The notes under the pieces are model-generated. The model was not told where the DNA came from. It saw nothing but the letters and a program-made list of their open reading frames with translations, and ran no database searches. From Hygrophila difformis (lineage: Eukaryota; Streptophyta; Magnoliopsida; Lamiales; Acanthaceae), in contig JAOANR010000006.1 of NCBI GenBank assembly GCA_030278955.1, forward strand, positions 9,385,915 to 9,449,914: a DNA stretch of 64,000 nucleotides, written 5' to 3'. Of this stretch, positions 46,037-56,820 are shown one piece after another (the first letter of the stretch is position 1; the number at the start of each line of letters is the position of its first letter). A program made the translations under genes and the position numbers.

Positions 46037-46347
46037 TGTTACAAATCACATCTACACTATTCATTGGGCATGCACAATCTTGAAGAGATTTGTGGATACT
46101 TTCAATTGCCCACATTTATTGACTTGCCTATTCTAATATTGTGTTGTGTAGTGCAATTTGGTGCCTATAAATAAGGCTCTCTACATGATAATAAAGAACA
46201 AGATCATTCACTCTCTCCTTACTTTTCTTTGTATTCACTATAGTTTTTATTAAATCCTTTACTTACTCCCATAAACTATATAATATATTTCTATCATAGC
46301 ATTGCCATATATATAATTATTGAGCTACAGTTATATATTATATAACA
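46037..46347 (+). repeat. 3' LTR of the Copia element
   Basis: Same length as the 5' LTR and apparently the same sequence; followed by the target duplication ACATT. Confidence 0.95.
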
Positions 46348-46529
46348 ACATTATATTATTATTAAAAAAACGTAGACGTTCTAATGAATTGAAACTTGGG
46401 ATCACATCATGACACAATTCAATGGAAGTATATCAATGATTTTATGAAAATTACTATATCTTAAAATTTTAAAGTAAAAAACAAATTTTCAATTTTGAAA
46501 AGAAAGAAAATTAGTTACTATTTGAGTAA

Positions 46530-46992
46530 GAGCCCGTTTGGATTGACTTTAAAAAAAAAACAGAAGCCAAAAGCAGAAGCAAAAGTGGAAGCCAAAAGCA
46601 GATGCAACTAACTTTTATGTTCGGATGGAATGTTTGAAAAACAACTTTTTTTTTCAAAAGTGTGTTTGGATGTGTAAAAGTGAAAAGTGATTTTGAAACG
46701 TGTAAATTACCAAAACGGATATGCTATTTATATATGATAGTATATATTCATAGTGTAATTAAATAAATTAATAGGGACATTTATGACTCTGCACACATTA
46801 CTAGGTGCTTTTGGCTTCTGTTTTTCGGAGAAGCACCCCCTGGGCTGCTTCTTCCAGAAGCACTTTTGCAGCTTTTCGAGGTGCTTTTGTTTTTTCTAAA
46901 AAACCAAAACAAACACTCTTTTTCCTTCAGAAGTGCTTTTGGTAGAAGCAAAAGCCAAAAGCACTTGGAAAAAAGCCATTCCAAACAGACTC
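46530..46992. mobile_element. Tourist/Harbinger-like MITE A
   Basis: 463 bp. The ends GAGCCCGTTTGGATTGACTT and the inverted TTCCAAACAGACTC are flanked by TAA at 46527-46529 and 46993-46995. The inside is rich in AGAAGCAAAAGC repeats. It abuts MITE B and shares the TAA with it. Confidence 0.85.
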
Positions 46993-46995
46993 TAA

Positions 46996-47865
46996 GGGCC
47001 CGTTTGGATTGGCTTTTAAAAAAAGCAGAAGCAGAAGTGAAAGCCAAAAGCAAAAGCAGCTAACTTTTGTGTTTGGATGTGTAAAAGTGAAAAGTGCTTT
47101 TGAAACGTGTAAATTACCAAAAAAGATATGCTATTTATATATGATAGTGTATATTTATAGTGTAGTTTAAATAAATTAATAAGGGCATTTATGACTCTGC
47201 ACACATTCCTAGGTGCTTTTGGCTTCTGCTTTTCGGAGAAGCACCCCTGGGCTGCTTCTCCCAGAAGCACTCTTGCAGCTTTTCGAGGTGCTTTTGCTTT
47301 TTCTAAAAAGCTAAGGGCCCGTTTGGATTGGCTTTTGAAAAAAACAGAAGCCAAAAGTAGAAGCAGAAGCAGAAGTCAAAAGCAAAAGCATGTAAATTTT
47401 GTGTTTGGATGGAATGTTTGAAAAGCGGCTTTTTCTATAAAATATGTTTGGATGAATAAAAATGAAAAGTGCTTTTAGAGTGTGGTAATTACCAAAAAGG
47501 ACGTGCTACTTAATATGATAATAAGATATATTTATAGTGTAATTTATATTAAGTAGTGGGGGTATTTAAATCCTTGCACATTTTACGAGGTGCTTTTGGC
47601 TTCTGCTTTTGGGAGAAGCACCCCCTGAGCTGCTTCTCCCAAAAGCATTTTTTTCGGTTTTCGAGGTGCTTTTGCTTTTTCTTAAAAGCCAAAACAAACA
47701 CCTAATTTCTACTAGAAGTGCTTTTGGCAGAAACAAAAGCCAAAAGCACCTCCGTAGAAGCCAATCCAAACGGACTCTAAAACAAACACTCTTTTTTCTT
47801 CAAAAGTGTTTTTGACAGAAGCAAAAGTCAAAAACACTTGGAAAAAAGTCATTCCAAACAGGCTC
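46996..47865. mobile_element. Tourist/Harbinger-like MITE B, interrupted by MITE C
   Basis: The left part is 46996-47314 and the right part is 47781-47865. Compared with copy A it joins TTTCTAAAAAGC directly to AAACAAACACTCTTTT. The ends GGGCCCGTTTGGATTGGC and CATTCCAAACAGGCTC are inverted repeats, with TAA at 47866-47868. It lacks about 45 bp present inside A. Confidence 0.85.
47315..47777. mobile_element. Tourist/Harbinger-like MITE C, nested in B
   Basis: 463 bp, the same length as A. The ends GGGCCCGTTTGGATTGGC and GCCAATCCAAACGGACTC are inverted repeats. The target duplication TAA occurs at 47312-47314 and 47778-47780, inside copy B. Confidence 0.9.
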
Positions 47866-47924
47866 TAAGAGATGTGCGAGAAGCAGGCCGCGATGTGGAA
47901 CGTGCAGGACTAGGAAGCCCAATT

Positions 47925-47965
47925 TCCAAAGCCCAAGGCCCAAGCAAAGAGGTACGTGGGCCGGC
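47925..47965 (+). promoter_or_regulatory. GGCCCA/TGGGCC motif cluster upstream of the BPI/LBP gene
   Basis: AAGCCCAAGGCCCAAGC and GTACGTGGGCCGG lie about 480 bp before the ATG at 48436. These are site II-type motifs; a role in this promoter is inference. Confidence 0.35.
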
Positions 47966-48435
47966 AAGTAAACCCTATAGAGGAAAGAGCAGTTTGGAAC
48001 GAAACCAATGTGATTGATTGTGAAACATTGTAGATCTGTCTCTGTCATTTGTGTATAGTGTATACGCATTAGCATTCTCTCGGGACACTTGGCTTGTCAG
48101 CAACTGCGAGTCTGCAACTCACCTCCTCCTCCATCTCTAACTGCAACCCACAGCTTCTTATTCAATTCTTATGTCTATTCAAATGCCTTCCCCATCGATG
48201 AATAATGATCATGTAACTAACTTTGTTGTAATCTGAGTTAGTAGTATTCTATTACTCATATAACAATACCGGGAAGGAAAAAAAAAAAAACAAGAATAGA
48301 AAAAAATTTGTTGCTTTCGATCTGCGATCAAGAAAACGATCCCTATCAATTCCTCTCATCCACCCAAAAATAACCCCCAGTTTGTTTCGTTCAAAACCCT
48401 AATTCTCACCTGGGTCAGGGTGGTTTTACCGTTCC

Positions 48436-51059
48436 ATGGAGCGTTTGATTTCCCCCTCCTGCTTAATACTCCTTTTGCTTGCGTTTGCCTGTAGCGGTGC
48501 CCAATCCCGCCAGGACGACGCTCACATCACCGCTGAAATTTCAAACAAGGGGCTCCAATTTCTCAAGGATTTGCTGATTCAGGAGGCCGAATCCTCGTTA
48601 GTCCCACTCGAGCTGCCCACCATCCAGAAATCCGTGAAAATCCCAATTATAGGCACCGTTCAAATTGTGCTTTCCAGTATTGTGATTGAAACGATTCACG
48701 TCACTTCATCTACTCTGAAAACTGGAGATAGTGGAATCGTTATCGATGTTGCTGGTGCCACCGCTAATTTGACTATGAATTGGAAGTACTCTTACAGTAC
48801 TTGGTTGCTTCCAGTTTCCGTATCTGATATGGGGAATGCTACTATTCAGGTGTTTTTATCGGCATTTGTTTTTCCTGTCGGTTAATTTTGTAAGAATTTT
48901 CAGACGAGTTGGGACGTGCTCTTAAAATTGAGATTTTCTTAAAATTCAAGGTGATATACTGCCCTCTTAGTTCTTCTTAGACATTCCTGAGATGTTCTAA
49001 TTAATCTTTACCGGTGAGTTTAATAGCAATTACTACATAATGTGATTTGAGATAGGCTGGAAAGTGAGGGAGATCGCTAATAAGATAGTTTGCTGTTCTG
49101 ATGAGCATACAAGACCTCTAGATGCTACATTTAGAAAATTTTGGAAAGAAAAATATAAGGGATGCTACATTTAAGTTTTGACAAACACAACTGTTACAAT
49201 TATAGCTGAACCTGAACCCAAACAGTACGTTTAAGGCTTTGATAAAGATGATTTGTTGGGATGTCTAGAGCTGAATCCCTTGATTCCATTTAAGAGGTTT
49301 CATAATGTTTATTTTGTTCCTGCATAAGTCCTGCAATTATCTCAGAAGGTGTATATTGTTCATAACTGTACACTTCTCCCTAGGTTGAAGGGCTGGAAGT
49401 TGGACTAACTCTGAGTCTGAAGACTGTGAAAGGATCTTTAAAGCTCTCTCTCTTGGAATGTGGATGCTATGTCAACGACATCTCTATAAAGTTGGACGGT
49501 GGAGCAGCTTGGCTTTATCAAGGGTGTGTTCTTGTTAAATGCTTTCTGTTGGAAGAATATGTGATTTATTTGTTTGGTACCTTTCGATCTGTTAATTGGG
49601 AGAGCCGCGTATTGTTGAGAATGTCATATTGTTAATTTAACTAAATTCATTTGTCATATCTCTTGTTTTTGGGATTTTGCTCTTTTTCATGTGAGGGGTT
49701 ATGCTACAAATTAGATTGCAATTTGCAGGTGACGGAATTGTTTTCTGCATCTCTTTTCTTGAGTCTACTTGTTGGAGGGCACATTAAACCTATTTTGTCC
49801 TCTCTCTTGTATCTTTTGTTCTCTCAAAAATACATGATCTATTTATTGTTACTATTATTCTTTATTTCTGTTTGCAGATTGATAAATGCTTTTCAGGGTA
49901 AAATTGGCTCTGCTGTTGAAGCTGCTGTGCCCCAAAAGATCGATGATGCAATTGTGAAGCTGGACTCTTTGTTGCAATCTCTTCCTAAAGAAGTCCCTGT
50001 AACTGATATTGCTGTGCTGAATGTAACATTTCTTGATGAACCCATATTAAATGCATCATCACTTCACTTCAAAATCGATGGGCTACTCTCTGCCAAGAAT
50101 GAAACTGCACTTCCCAGAAACCATCATAGATTTCTACAGGCATTATTTTTGCAAAGCCAAGCTGAAAAGATGGTCAAAATCTCTTTACATGAAGATGTGC
50201 TTATGTCTGTATCATCAGTTTATTTTGAGGTGAGACGTTTAGTTTTTGTATTTTTGTTAAGAACTATGAATGAGAACAGTGCAGCTTTTTTACTACTTTG
50301 TTTAAGTAATTTTTTGCTTTTACAGGCAAGTGAGATGAGTTGGATTGTCGACAAAGTGCCTGATCAATCTCTATTGAACACAGCTGGATGGAGATTTATT
50401 ATTCCACAGCTATACAGGCAGTATCCAAATCATGAAATGAATCTCAATCTTTCTGTGTCTGATCTACCAACCATAAAAGTTGAAATGCAGCAAATTAAAA
50501 CGACTATTCCCTTAGATGTAGTGATTAATGTTTTGGATGGAGATGAAATAATACCTGTAGCTTGCATTTCCACGGTAAGCCAAGTCAAGGCATGTGTTTC
50601 AACATTTTAACAAAATCTATGCTTGTGTTTAAATGAAATAACAGTAGGCAATTTTTTGCAGGTGATTAGTGCCACTGCATTTGCTGAAATTTCAGGAAAT
50701 ACTGTGGATGGTGTTGTAAAATTAAACGACTTTACTATGTCTCTCAAGTGGAGCAAAGTTGGAGGATTGCACATGCATCTAATCCAGGTATTGCTATTGA
50801 TATTCCCTACTGCTACGTATCATCTTATTGGTTTTGCCATCAAGTCTATTGATCATTGAAGTGCCTATATTTGTAGACGGTACTCTCCACCTTATTGAGG
50901 ACAGTGGTCTTACCTTATGTAAATTTGAAACTGAGCCAAGGGTATCAGATTCCAGTTTTCCATGGTTATACCCTAAAAGATGCAGAAGTCTTCCTCCAGG
51001 ATAATTGGATTCTTGTTGGAACTGATGTGATGCCGGTGAAACAATTCAACTTAATTTAG
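48436..51059 (+). CDS. LBR: BPI/LBP-family lipopolysaccharide-binding protein (LBR type)
   Basis: Six exons, 48436-48849, 49384-49523, 49878-50229, 50326-50574, 50662-50787 and 50877-51059, keep frame and give 487 residues, the length of the plant family. The signal peptide is MERLISPSCLILLLLAFACS, cleaved before residue 25. Two tandem boomerang-fold lipid-binding barrels follow. The first starts HITAEISNKGLQFLKDLL and ends near LINAFQGKIGSAVEAAVPQK. The second runs through NTAGWRFIIPQLYRQYPNHE to LLRTVVLPYVNLKLSQGYQI and VFLQDNWILVGTDV. Several N-glycosylation sequons suggest secretion. Arabidopsis LBR proteins bind bacterial LPS and take part in defence gene induction. The lipid ligand here is inferred from family. 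Confidence 0.94.
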
Positions 51060-52139
51060 TTTCTGTCCAGTGATCCTGTCTATCCATCCATAGGTAAACC
51101 CTGGCTTCAAGTCCTAACCTGCATTGGAATATCCTGGACCTCTAATATAATTAATTGCAAAGAATGTCCAGGATTATCCCGGTGATCAATCATCAAATTG
51201 CAGTTGAAACATGAATGGAGTCATGGATGTGTGAGCTGCAGAAGAGCACTTTGTTTACAAAATTAGCAACTTTAAGATGGTGTCAAATGAATCAGTCGGC
51301 AGATGATAGCAACAGGTCTTTATTATAGCACGTAATTGTACACTACTAATGTATATCAGTTATCCTACAAAACTATGTATATAGATAGATAGATGTTTTA
51401 CTTATTTGGAAAATAAGAAAGCTGAGTAGGCACTAGTCATGGTTCTGCTATGAATTTCTCCATGTGGTTACATAATGTAAGAAATAATTGGCAGCATATG
51501 ATCTTTTCTTAAAAAGTTTTATGCATGTACATATGCAGTACTACTGGAGTACTAGTATTATAGAAGTATTTATATTGTCCCAGGCCCAGCGCATACAAAA
51601 TTACTAAATCATTTGAAAACAACTAGGCCGAGCAAATGATACAAACCAAAACAAAATAACTAAATTATTTGATATCAACTAGGCCAGGCAAATGTTCTTG
51701 TAACAAGAAATATAAAATTAGGGTAAATATGATTTCTACTAGATTTCAAGAACCCCAAACTCCAAGTTTCATCGTTTAAATGATAGTATTATGATGATAC
51801 ACCATTCTGCACTCATCCGACTTATTGTCAATATTATTGTTTTAACCATGTTTGCATCCACCTTTTGTCATTGTTGCCATCGATTCCTAATTTACCCACT
51901 AAATGAACATATCTTAATATGTATTCAAAAACACAATCGAATGTAAAGCCCACCCTACAACTCCAAACGATGCAAAACATGAAATGATTGTTGGATTATA
52001 AATATATCTTGAACAAGTAAAACAACAGCACCCAGTAGAGAAACTTTCTAAACCATTCATCAGTTGAAAACATCCATCAAATGTCTGTCTATAGGAATCA
52101 AACCGTGCATATTATATGGTAAAAGTTTTCTTTTTAAAT
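51060..52139. other. Intergenic region between converging genes
   Basis: 3' UTRs of the BPI/LBP gene (left) and LIP5 (right) and AT-rich DNA between them. No further gene, RNA or repeat family recognised. Confidence 0.5.
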
Positions 52140-55040
52140 TCAGTGGCCAGCTGAGGGATTTGTCAATAAGTCTAGAGCTTTCTTAAGGTGGTCAACTGCG
52201 ACAAAAACATCATCAAATGCTAGAGCACCAACTGCAAACCTGGCTGCCTTCTGTGCTTCCGCAATATGCTCCGGTGGAGGCTCATAGCTGCTGTCATACT
52301 CGTATTTCTGTGCAGTAGTTGGTGCAACATCTGAAACACTACCTTGCCTAGCAACCGAATCATATTGAACACTTGACTGATAGTTGGCTGTGTTGGCTGG
52401 CGGTGGGAAATTAGAATAGGAAGCATCTGAGCTCTGATAATAAGAAGGGTGCTGCAATGGAACTGTCGGGAGACTGCTCTCACTAAAGCTCGGGTAAGAC
52501 TGGAAATTTTGGAATGGATACGATTGAGTGGAGTAGTGTTCTTGAGGTTCCAATGGGTATGGCTGTTGAGGGGTATATGACTCAGGGTATTGGGGATGTT
52601 CAGAGACATTGGATGTAGGAGGTTGATGATAGTTTTCTGGTGGGCGATGTGGGGTGGAAATGTTTGAAGGTGATGATTTCACATTCAAAGATTGAGAGGA
52701 GAAGCTCGTAGAATGCTGTAGATTACTGTATGGCTGAGGTGATGAGTCTGAAACTGGAGGAATTGTTGCAGAGGGGTTACCTATGCTTGCGTCGGGTCTG
52801 ATTGCAAAGTCATTTTCTCTAGGTCCAGAATCCTGCAGAAATAAGAAACACTTAACAATTTTTTTCATGTCCAGGCAATCAATATATCATAGTAACGGAA
52901 AAAATCAGTCAAAGTTTTCAGCATTGTTTACAATTAAACAAAATAACCGATTTTAGAAGAAAAGGAATCACAATTCACTGAAATATTTTACACTTGAGTC
53001 TTTAAATTTGTTTGGACATTAATCAAGAATACCTCCTCAACACAGAAAAAGTAAAAACATTGAGCAAAGAAGTTTCAAGTAATAATTTCATACATATTCA
53101 CCATTTGCTTGCAATAATGAATCATCATCATCACCGCCAGGGGGACCTGGAACAGGCTTCCTCCCTTCTTTCACTGCTTTTCTTATATCTGCTGCTTTCC
53201 ATACTGCATATTTCTGTTTCTGCTCAAGCTGCGATCATGAAATCAAACGAAGAATGATAAAGTGAAAGAATCCATGTTGATAAACTATTTGCCTGGGAAG
53301 TGGCAAGTAGACACAGATAAACAGACGGAACAATATGGTATGGAAAAGGCAGTTAAACAAAATTAGGAATCTACAGGAAAGAGAATAAAATTCCAGATAT
53401 TCCATAAAATCAGGGAGAAACTTACATCAGGCTGAACTTCACCAAACTGGTTAAGGATTTCAAAGAAAATGCTTGCAGCATAAAAAGTTTTTGCAGTGTT
53501 CCTGTGAGAATTGGAGAAAATTCATAGCCAGGGCAAAACAATGTACACTAAACTATAGAAGCAGCTTCAACCAGATCTGTTAAGAGAACTGATAATATCA
53601 CCATATGAATTTAAGTAACAAGCCGAGAAAATGCCATAGCATGTTTGAATACCTTCTTGAGCTTTTCATTGTTTTAACTTTTCCCAGTTTATATGCATTT
53701 TTACACACACATTGTTTCAAGTTTAATTTTTCACTCTCCATCATAAATAAATAAATAAATAAAAATTATCATTAATTCAATAACTACCCCCTATTGAATT
53801 TAAATTTTTCTACCCACTCACAAAACCTTAGCCAATTACATACAATACAATATAAAAACATCTAATCAAACATTTAAATTTATTATTCATTTTTCACACG
53901 CCTTTTCTTTTCTAGAGAAAACCCTTTAAAAACAGTCCAATATACATTCAAACATCCAACTTCCATTTTGCAGATATTGTGACTCTGAAGAATCAAATTG
54001 CAAATAGAAAGCAACTATCATCTCTGCATAAGAAACAAGTCAGTATGAGACTATTAAAGAAGTGCATAGAACAATAGAAAAAACTTACAAATCAGCTCTC
54101 CCCGCTCTATCTTGCTTATCTGCCTTTGAAAAGACATTCAATGCAAATCCCTCCACATGCAGATGATCATCAGGCCCCAATGTCAATGATTTCTTATCCT
54201 ACCAATACAACACAGGGAAGAAAACCACCAATCATCATTAATAATCCATGCAAATCATCCTGCAGGGAAAAGAGTAAAACATGTCTCATAGGTTGTCCTC
54301 AATGTGCAATTGGTCTCATGAGTTATCCATTCATTCAATCTCACAACTACATAAATCCTTACATAGTCCGTCTTAAGGCCGATTAACACACATGTAATGG
54401 CTTGCCACGCCGGAATCCTAAAATCAGTGTGCGTTAATGAACATTGGGACAAAGGTTTAGCATGTAGGTGGAAGGTGGTGGAATGATAATAGACAACTAA
54501 TGGACTAAATGTGGATTGGGTACAACTTATGAGCGTATTTTGCCTTTTTTTTCCTCATCCTGCATAAATTGTAGTAATTCGGAAAATTGGACAGTGCCAA
54601 ATGTTGGGCTTGGACAGTGTACAGTAGTTGGAGAAAGCAATCAAATCATCAAATGCGGAGCTTTTCACAATGCAAACATTCCATAACCCTGTGAAATAAC
54701 TTGAAAAACGTTCTCACAGAAAATAAAGAAAGAAAACCTTTTCAAGCTGACTCATGAGAGAAATGAGAAGCGAGTTGGTGGTCTTGGTGCGCTCCTTCTG
54801 AGGTATTTTCATTCCACGTTCCATCGAATACAATCGACCTGTTAAACAATTCATATCAGAAATCATGAAGAGTCATCACAGCACAACCAGTGGCTAGGGT
54901 TTGAGGGAAGATTAAACCAAAACAATAAAGGAAGAACTGGATTTACAATAGTAGGCGACGAGAGGCTCGTGTTTCTGCAGTTCATCAGCCCGCTGGAGGT
55001 AAGGAAGAAGCAACTTCGCCGGCTCGTGATCGGCGGCCAT
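52140..55040 (-). CDS. LIP5: LIP5/VTA1 homologue, positive regulator of the SKD1/VPS4 ATPase in ESCRT
   Basis: Six exons: 55040-54947, 54838-54738, 54198-54089, 53501-53426, 53228-53094 and 52832-52140. They keep frame and give 402 residues. LIP5 stimulates SKD1, which disassembles ESCRT-III at multivesicular bodies. The N-terminal tandem MIT region reads MAADHEPAKLLLPYLQRADE, RLYSMERGMKIPQKERTKTT, NVFSKADKQDRAGRADLNTA and TFYAASIFFEILNQFGE. A Pro/Ser/Tyr-rich linker of about 170 residues (QPYSNLQHST, QYPESYTPQQPY) follows. The C-terminal VTA1 domain (EHIAEAQKAARFAVGALAFD, VAVDHLKKALDLL) binds SKD1. The fifth exon ends at GAATAT|GTATG, since an earlier G|GTGAAT would break the frame. Confidence 0.95.
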
Positions 55041-55394
55041 TGCCGAGAGAATTTGCGAGATGGTTAAAACTTGGGACTTGGAAACTTCAGAAGAAAGGAA
55101 ACTGATCACCAAATGTCCAATCCAATGCGACGTCGTTTATGATGCGCATTTGAATTTATAAACGACCTGTCCTACCCGATGACCGGACTGAATTTCCATT
55201 TTTGGATTAGTTTTTACTTCGGAGCTTCCTATTTCCTACCAAGTTCCAAGTATTATTATCATTGACATTTTTTTAATACGAAACGCGGATATTTACTAAG
55301 CTAAAATAAATAAATAAATGATACTAGTACGCAAGCTATTTTTTCTTTTGTAACCCTTTTCTAGTCTTAATATATGAATAAATAATTTAGAAGG
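55041..55394. other. Upstream region of LIP5
   Basis: Contains the LIP5 5' UTR and promoter on the minus strand, then AT-rich DNA. No motif stands out. Confidence 0.4.
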
Positions 55395-55492
55395 TTGGAG
55401 TCCCACCGGGGACCGGGTCTATCCCTCTCTTTTGTAATTGGGCTCCCACCACCCATTTTTCAGGCTTTTAATGGCTCATCCCAAAAAAAAAT
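55395..55492 (+). mobile_element. SINE-like retroposon, family 2, copy 5
   Basis: TCTATCCCTCTCTTTTGTAA, TTGGGCTCCCACCACCC and a final A run. It shares these blocks with the copies at 14325 and 34110. Confidence 0.4.
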
Positions 55493-55555
55493 AATTTGGA
55501 TTGTGGATTCTTCCTTAAAAGATAAATAAAAAACGTTCAAACTCTTTAACGAATG

Positions 55556-55627
55556 GTCGTTGTAGTATAGTGGTAAGTATTCCCGCCTGTCACGCGGGTG
55601 ACCCGGGTTCGATCCCCGGCAACGGTG
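55556..55627 (+). tRNA. tRNA-Asp (GTC)
   Basis: A 72-nt sequence folds as a standard tRNA. The acceptor strand GTCGTTG pairs with CAACGGT with a G-U end pair. The A box is TAGTATAGTGG. The anticodon stem CCCGC/GCGGG holds anticodon GTC at 55589-55591. The T arm is CCCGGGTTCGATCCCCGG. It has no intron and no encoded CCA, as expected for a plant nuclear tRNA gene. Compared with the usual plant tRNA-Asp the only change I see is T instead of C at position 72. Confidence 0.97.
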
Positions 55628-55633
55628 TGATCC

Positions 55634-55638
55634 TTTTT
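55634..55638 (+). terminator. RNA polymerase III terminator of tRNA-Asp
   Basis: A run of five T starts seven bases after the tRNA 3' end. Confidence 0.85.
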
Positions 55639-55789
55639 GGGTTTGTTCGTCTGGCCCAACTTAAGGCAGATTGGAGCCCAAGCCCAATTGTGATATTGTT
55701 TTTACTTCTATTTACTGGCCCACCTGGAGGGAAACGCTTTCATCAAAAACCCAAGCCCAATTTCAAAGCAGTTTAATTATTGGGAGCGG

Positions 55790-56170
55790 ACACTTGCCGC
55801 ACACTTTTTATAAATATCAAATTTTTATAATTTTTATTCTTATATATTTTGAATTATTAACGATTAAAAATATGTACTACATCCGTTTTCATATAGTGAA
55901 CCATTTGTATAGTAGTAACTATTCATTGGGTAACTTTGACTAATTTTTTTAAACATAGTCACGTGAGATCTTGTTAGATTCGTCTGATCACATAGTTTTA
56001 GAATATTAAATTATTATATTTTTTACTTATATACAATTTAAGTTATAAACATCTAAAAATATATCTTAGATTGCGTGAAATGCAGGAACTGTGCATTTAT
56101 ATGAGAACAGAGGAAGTATCGGATTACGTGAAATGCAGGATGGGCGAAGTTAAAATAAACGGAGGGCGTA
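55790..56170. mobile_element. Stowaway-like MITE split by a second MITE
   Basis: The body of an older element (AAATATCAAATTTTTATAAT ... AACGATTAAAAATATG) precedes 55875. Its right end (TCGGATTACGTGAAATGCAG ... AAACGGAGGG) follows 56118. The younger copy is between them. The left end of the older element was not found. Confidence 0.6.
55875..56118. mobile_element. Stowaway-like MITE nested in the one around it
   Basis: Left end TACTACATCCGTTTTCATAT and right end ATATGAGAACAGAGGAAGTA. The body contains GTAACTATTCATTGGGTAAC and GATCTTGTTAGATTCGTCTG, very similar to the copy at 33078. Confidence 0.75.
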
Positions 56171-56820
56171 CTTGTTTTTGTGAATATGTTATATACCGCA
56201 TACAAAATGAGATGATTCTAACAATATTTCATTTGACTATATTGTTTCCATTCTTGGAAACGGAGGTAGTATATTTTTGAACTTTTTTTAGATAACCACT
56301 TGCTGCATGTATAATCGGCTTTTTTAGGGTATTATTATTTCAGACCCGAGACTTTGCCTTCCTTGCAAATTAATCCACGCGGCCTAAGTATTTAGAATGT
56401 ATGTATGGTGAAGAGTATCTGTAACCATAAAGGGATTTGTTTGGTATACAGATGTTGGGAATTCAACAACAATTTTTGTTAATACGCTTCCGCTGTTATT
56501 GTTGTTGAAATTTTGAGTGTAGTAAATTTTCTTCCAGGCTGCAGTCGTCAGAACTAAAAATTCCACAACAGGAAACAGCTACCATTTTCTGGAGGCAACT
56601 TTTTGAAAATAGCTCCCACTAGATTGTGAAAAAAGAGAACAAAGTTTGCTCAGTTTGAAGCCAAGGGGCTGAAATTATTGAAAAGGCGTGTAACAAACAT
56701 GGTTTATATTCACCCCTACCACGTAACCTACTCTAAGTCTCTAACCAACAACATGAGTACACGACCATACCACAACAATCTACATATCACGGAGACAACA
56801 AACGTCTTCGTTTCGGGCAC

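Larger units (their letters stand above)
40755..46347 (+). mobile_element. Complete Ty1/Copia LTR retrotransposon, very young
   Basis: Two 311-bp LTRs (40755-41065 and 46037-46347) begin TGTTACAAATCACATC and end TATATAACA, and I see no difference between them. The 5-bp direct repeat ACATT flanks the element at 40750-40754 and 46348-46352. A primer-binding-like CGTTATCAGCACGAG follows the 5' LTR. A polypurine tract CAAGGGGGAG precedes the 3' LTR. Gag and pol are in separate, open reading frames. All criteria for an intact, recently inserted element are met. Confidence 0.97.

Noticed and set aside
46781..48075. Several Lys/Ser/Ala-rich open frames on both strands
   Set aside because: They come from AGAAGCAAAAGC repeats of the Tourist-like MITEs.
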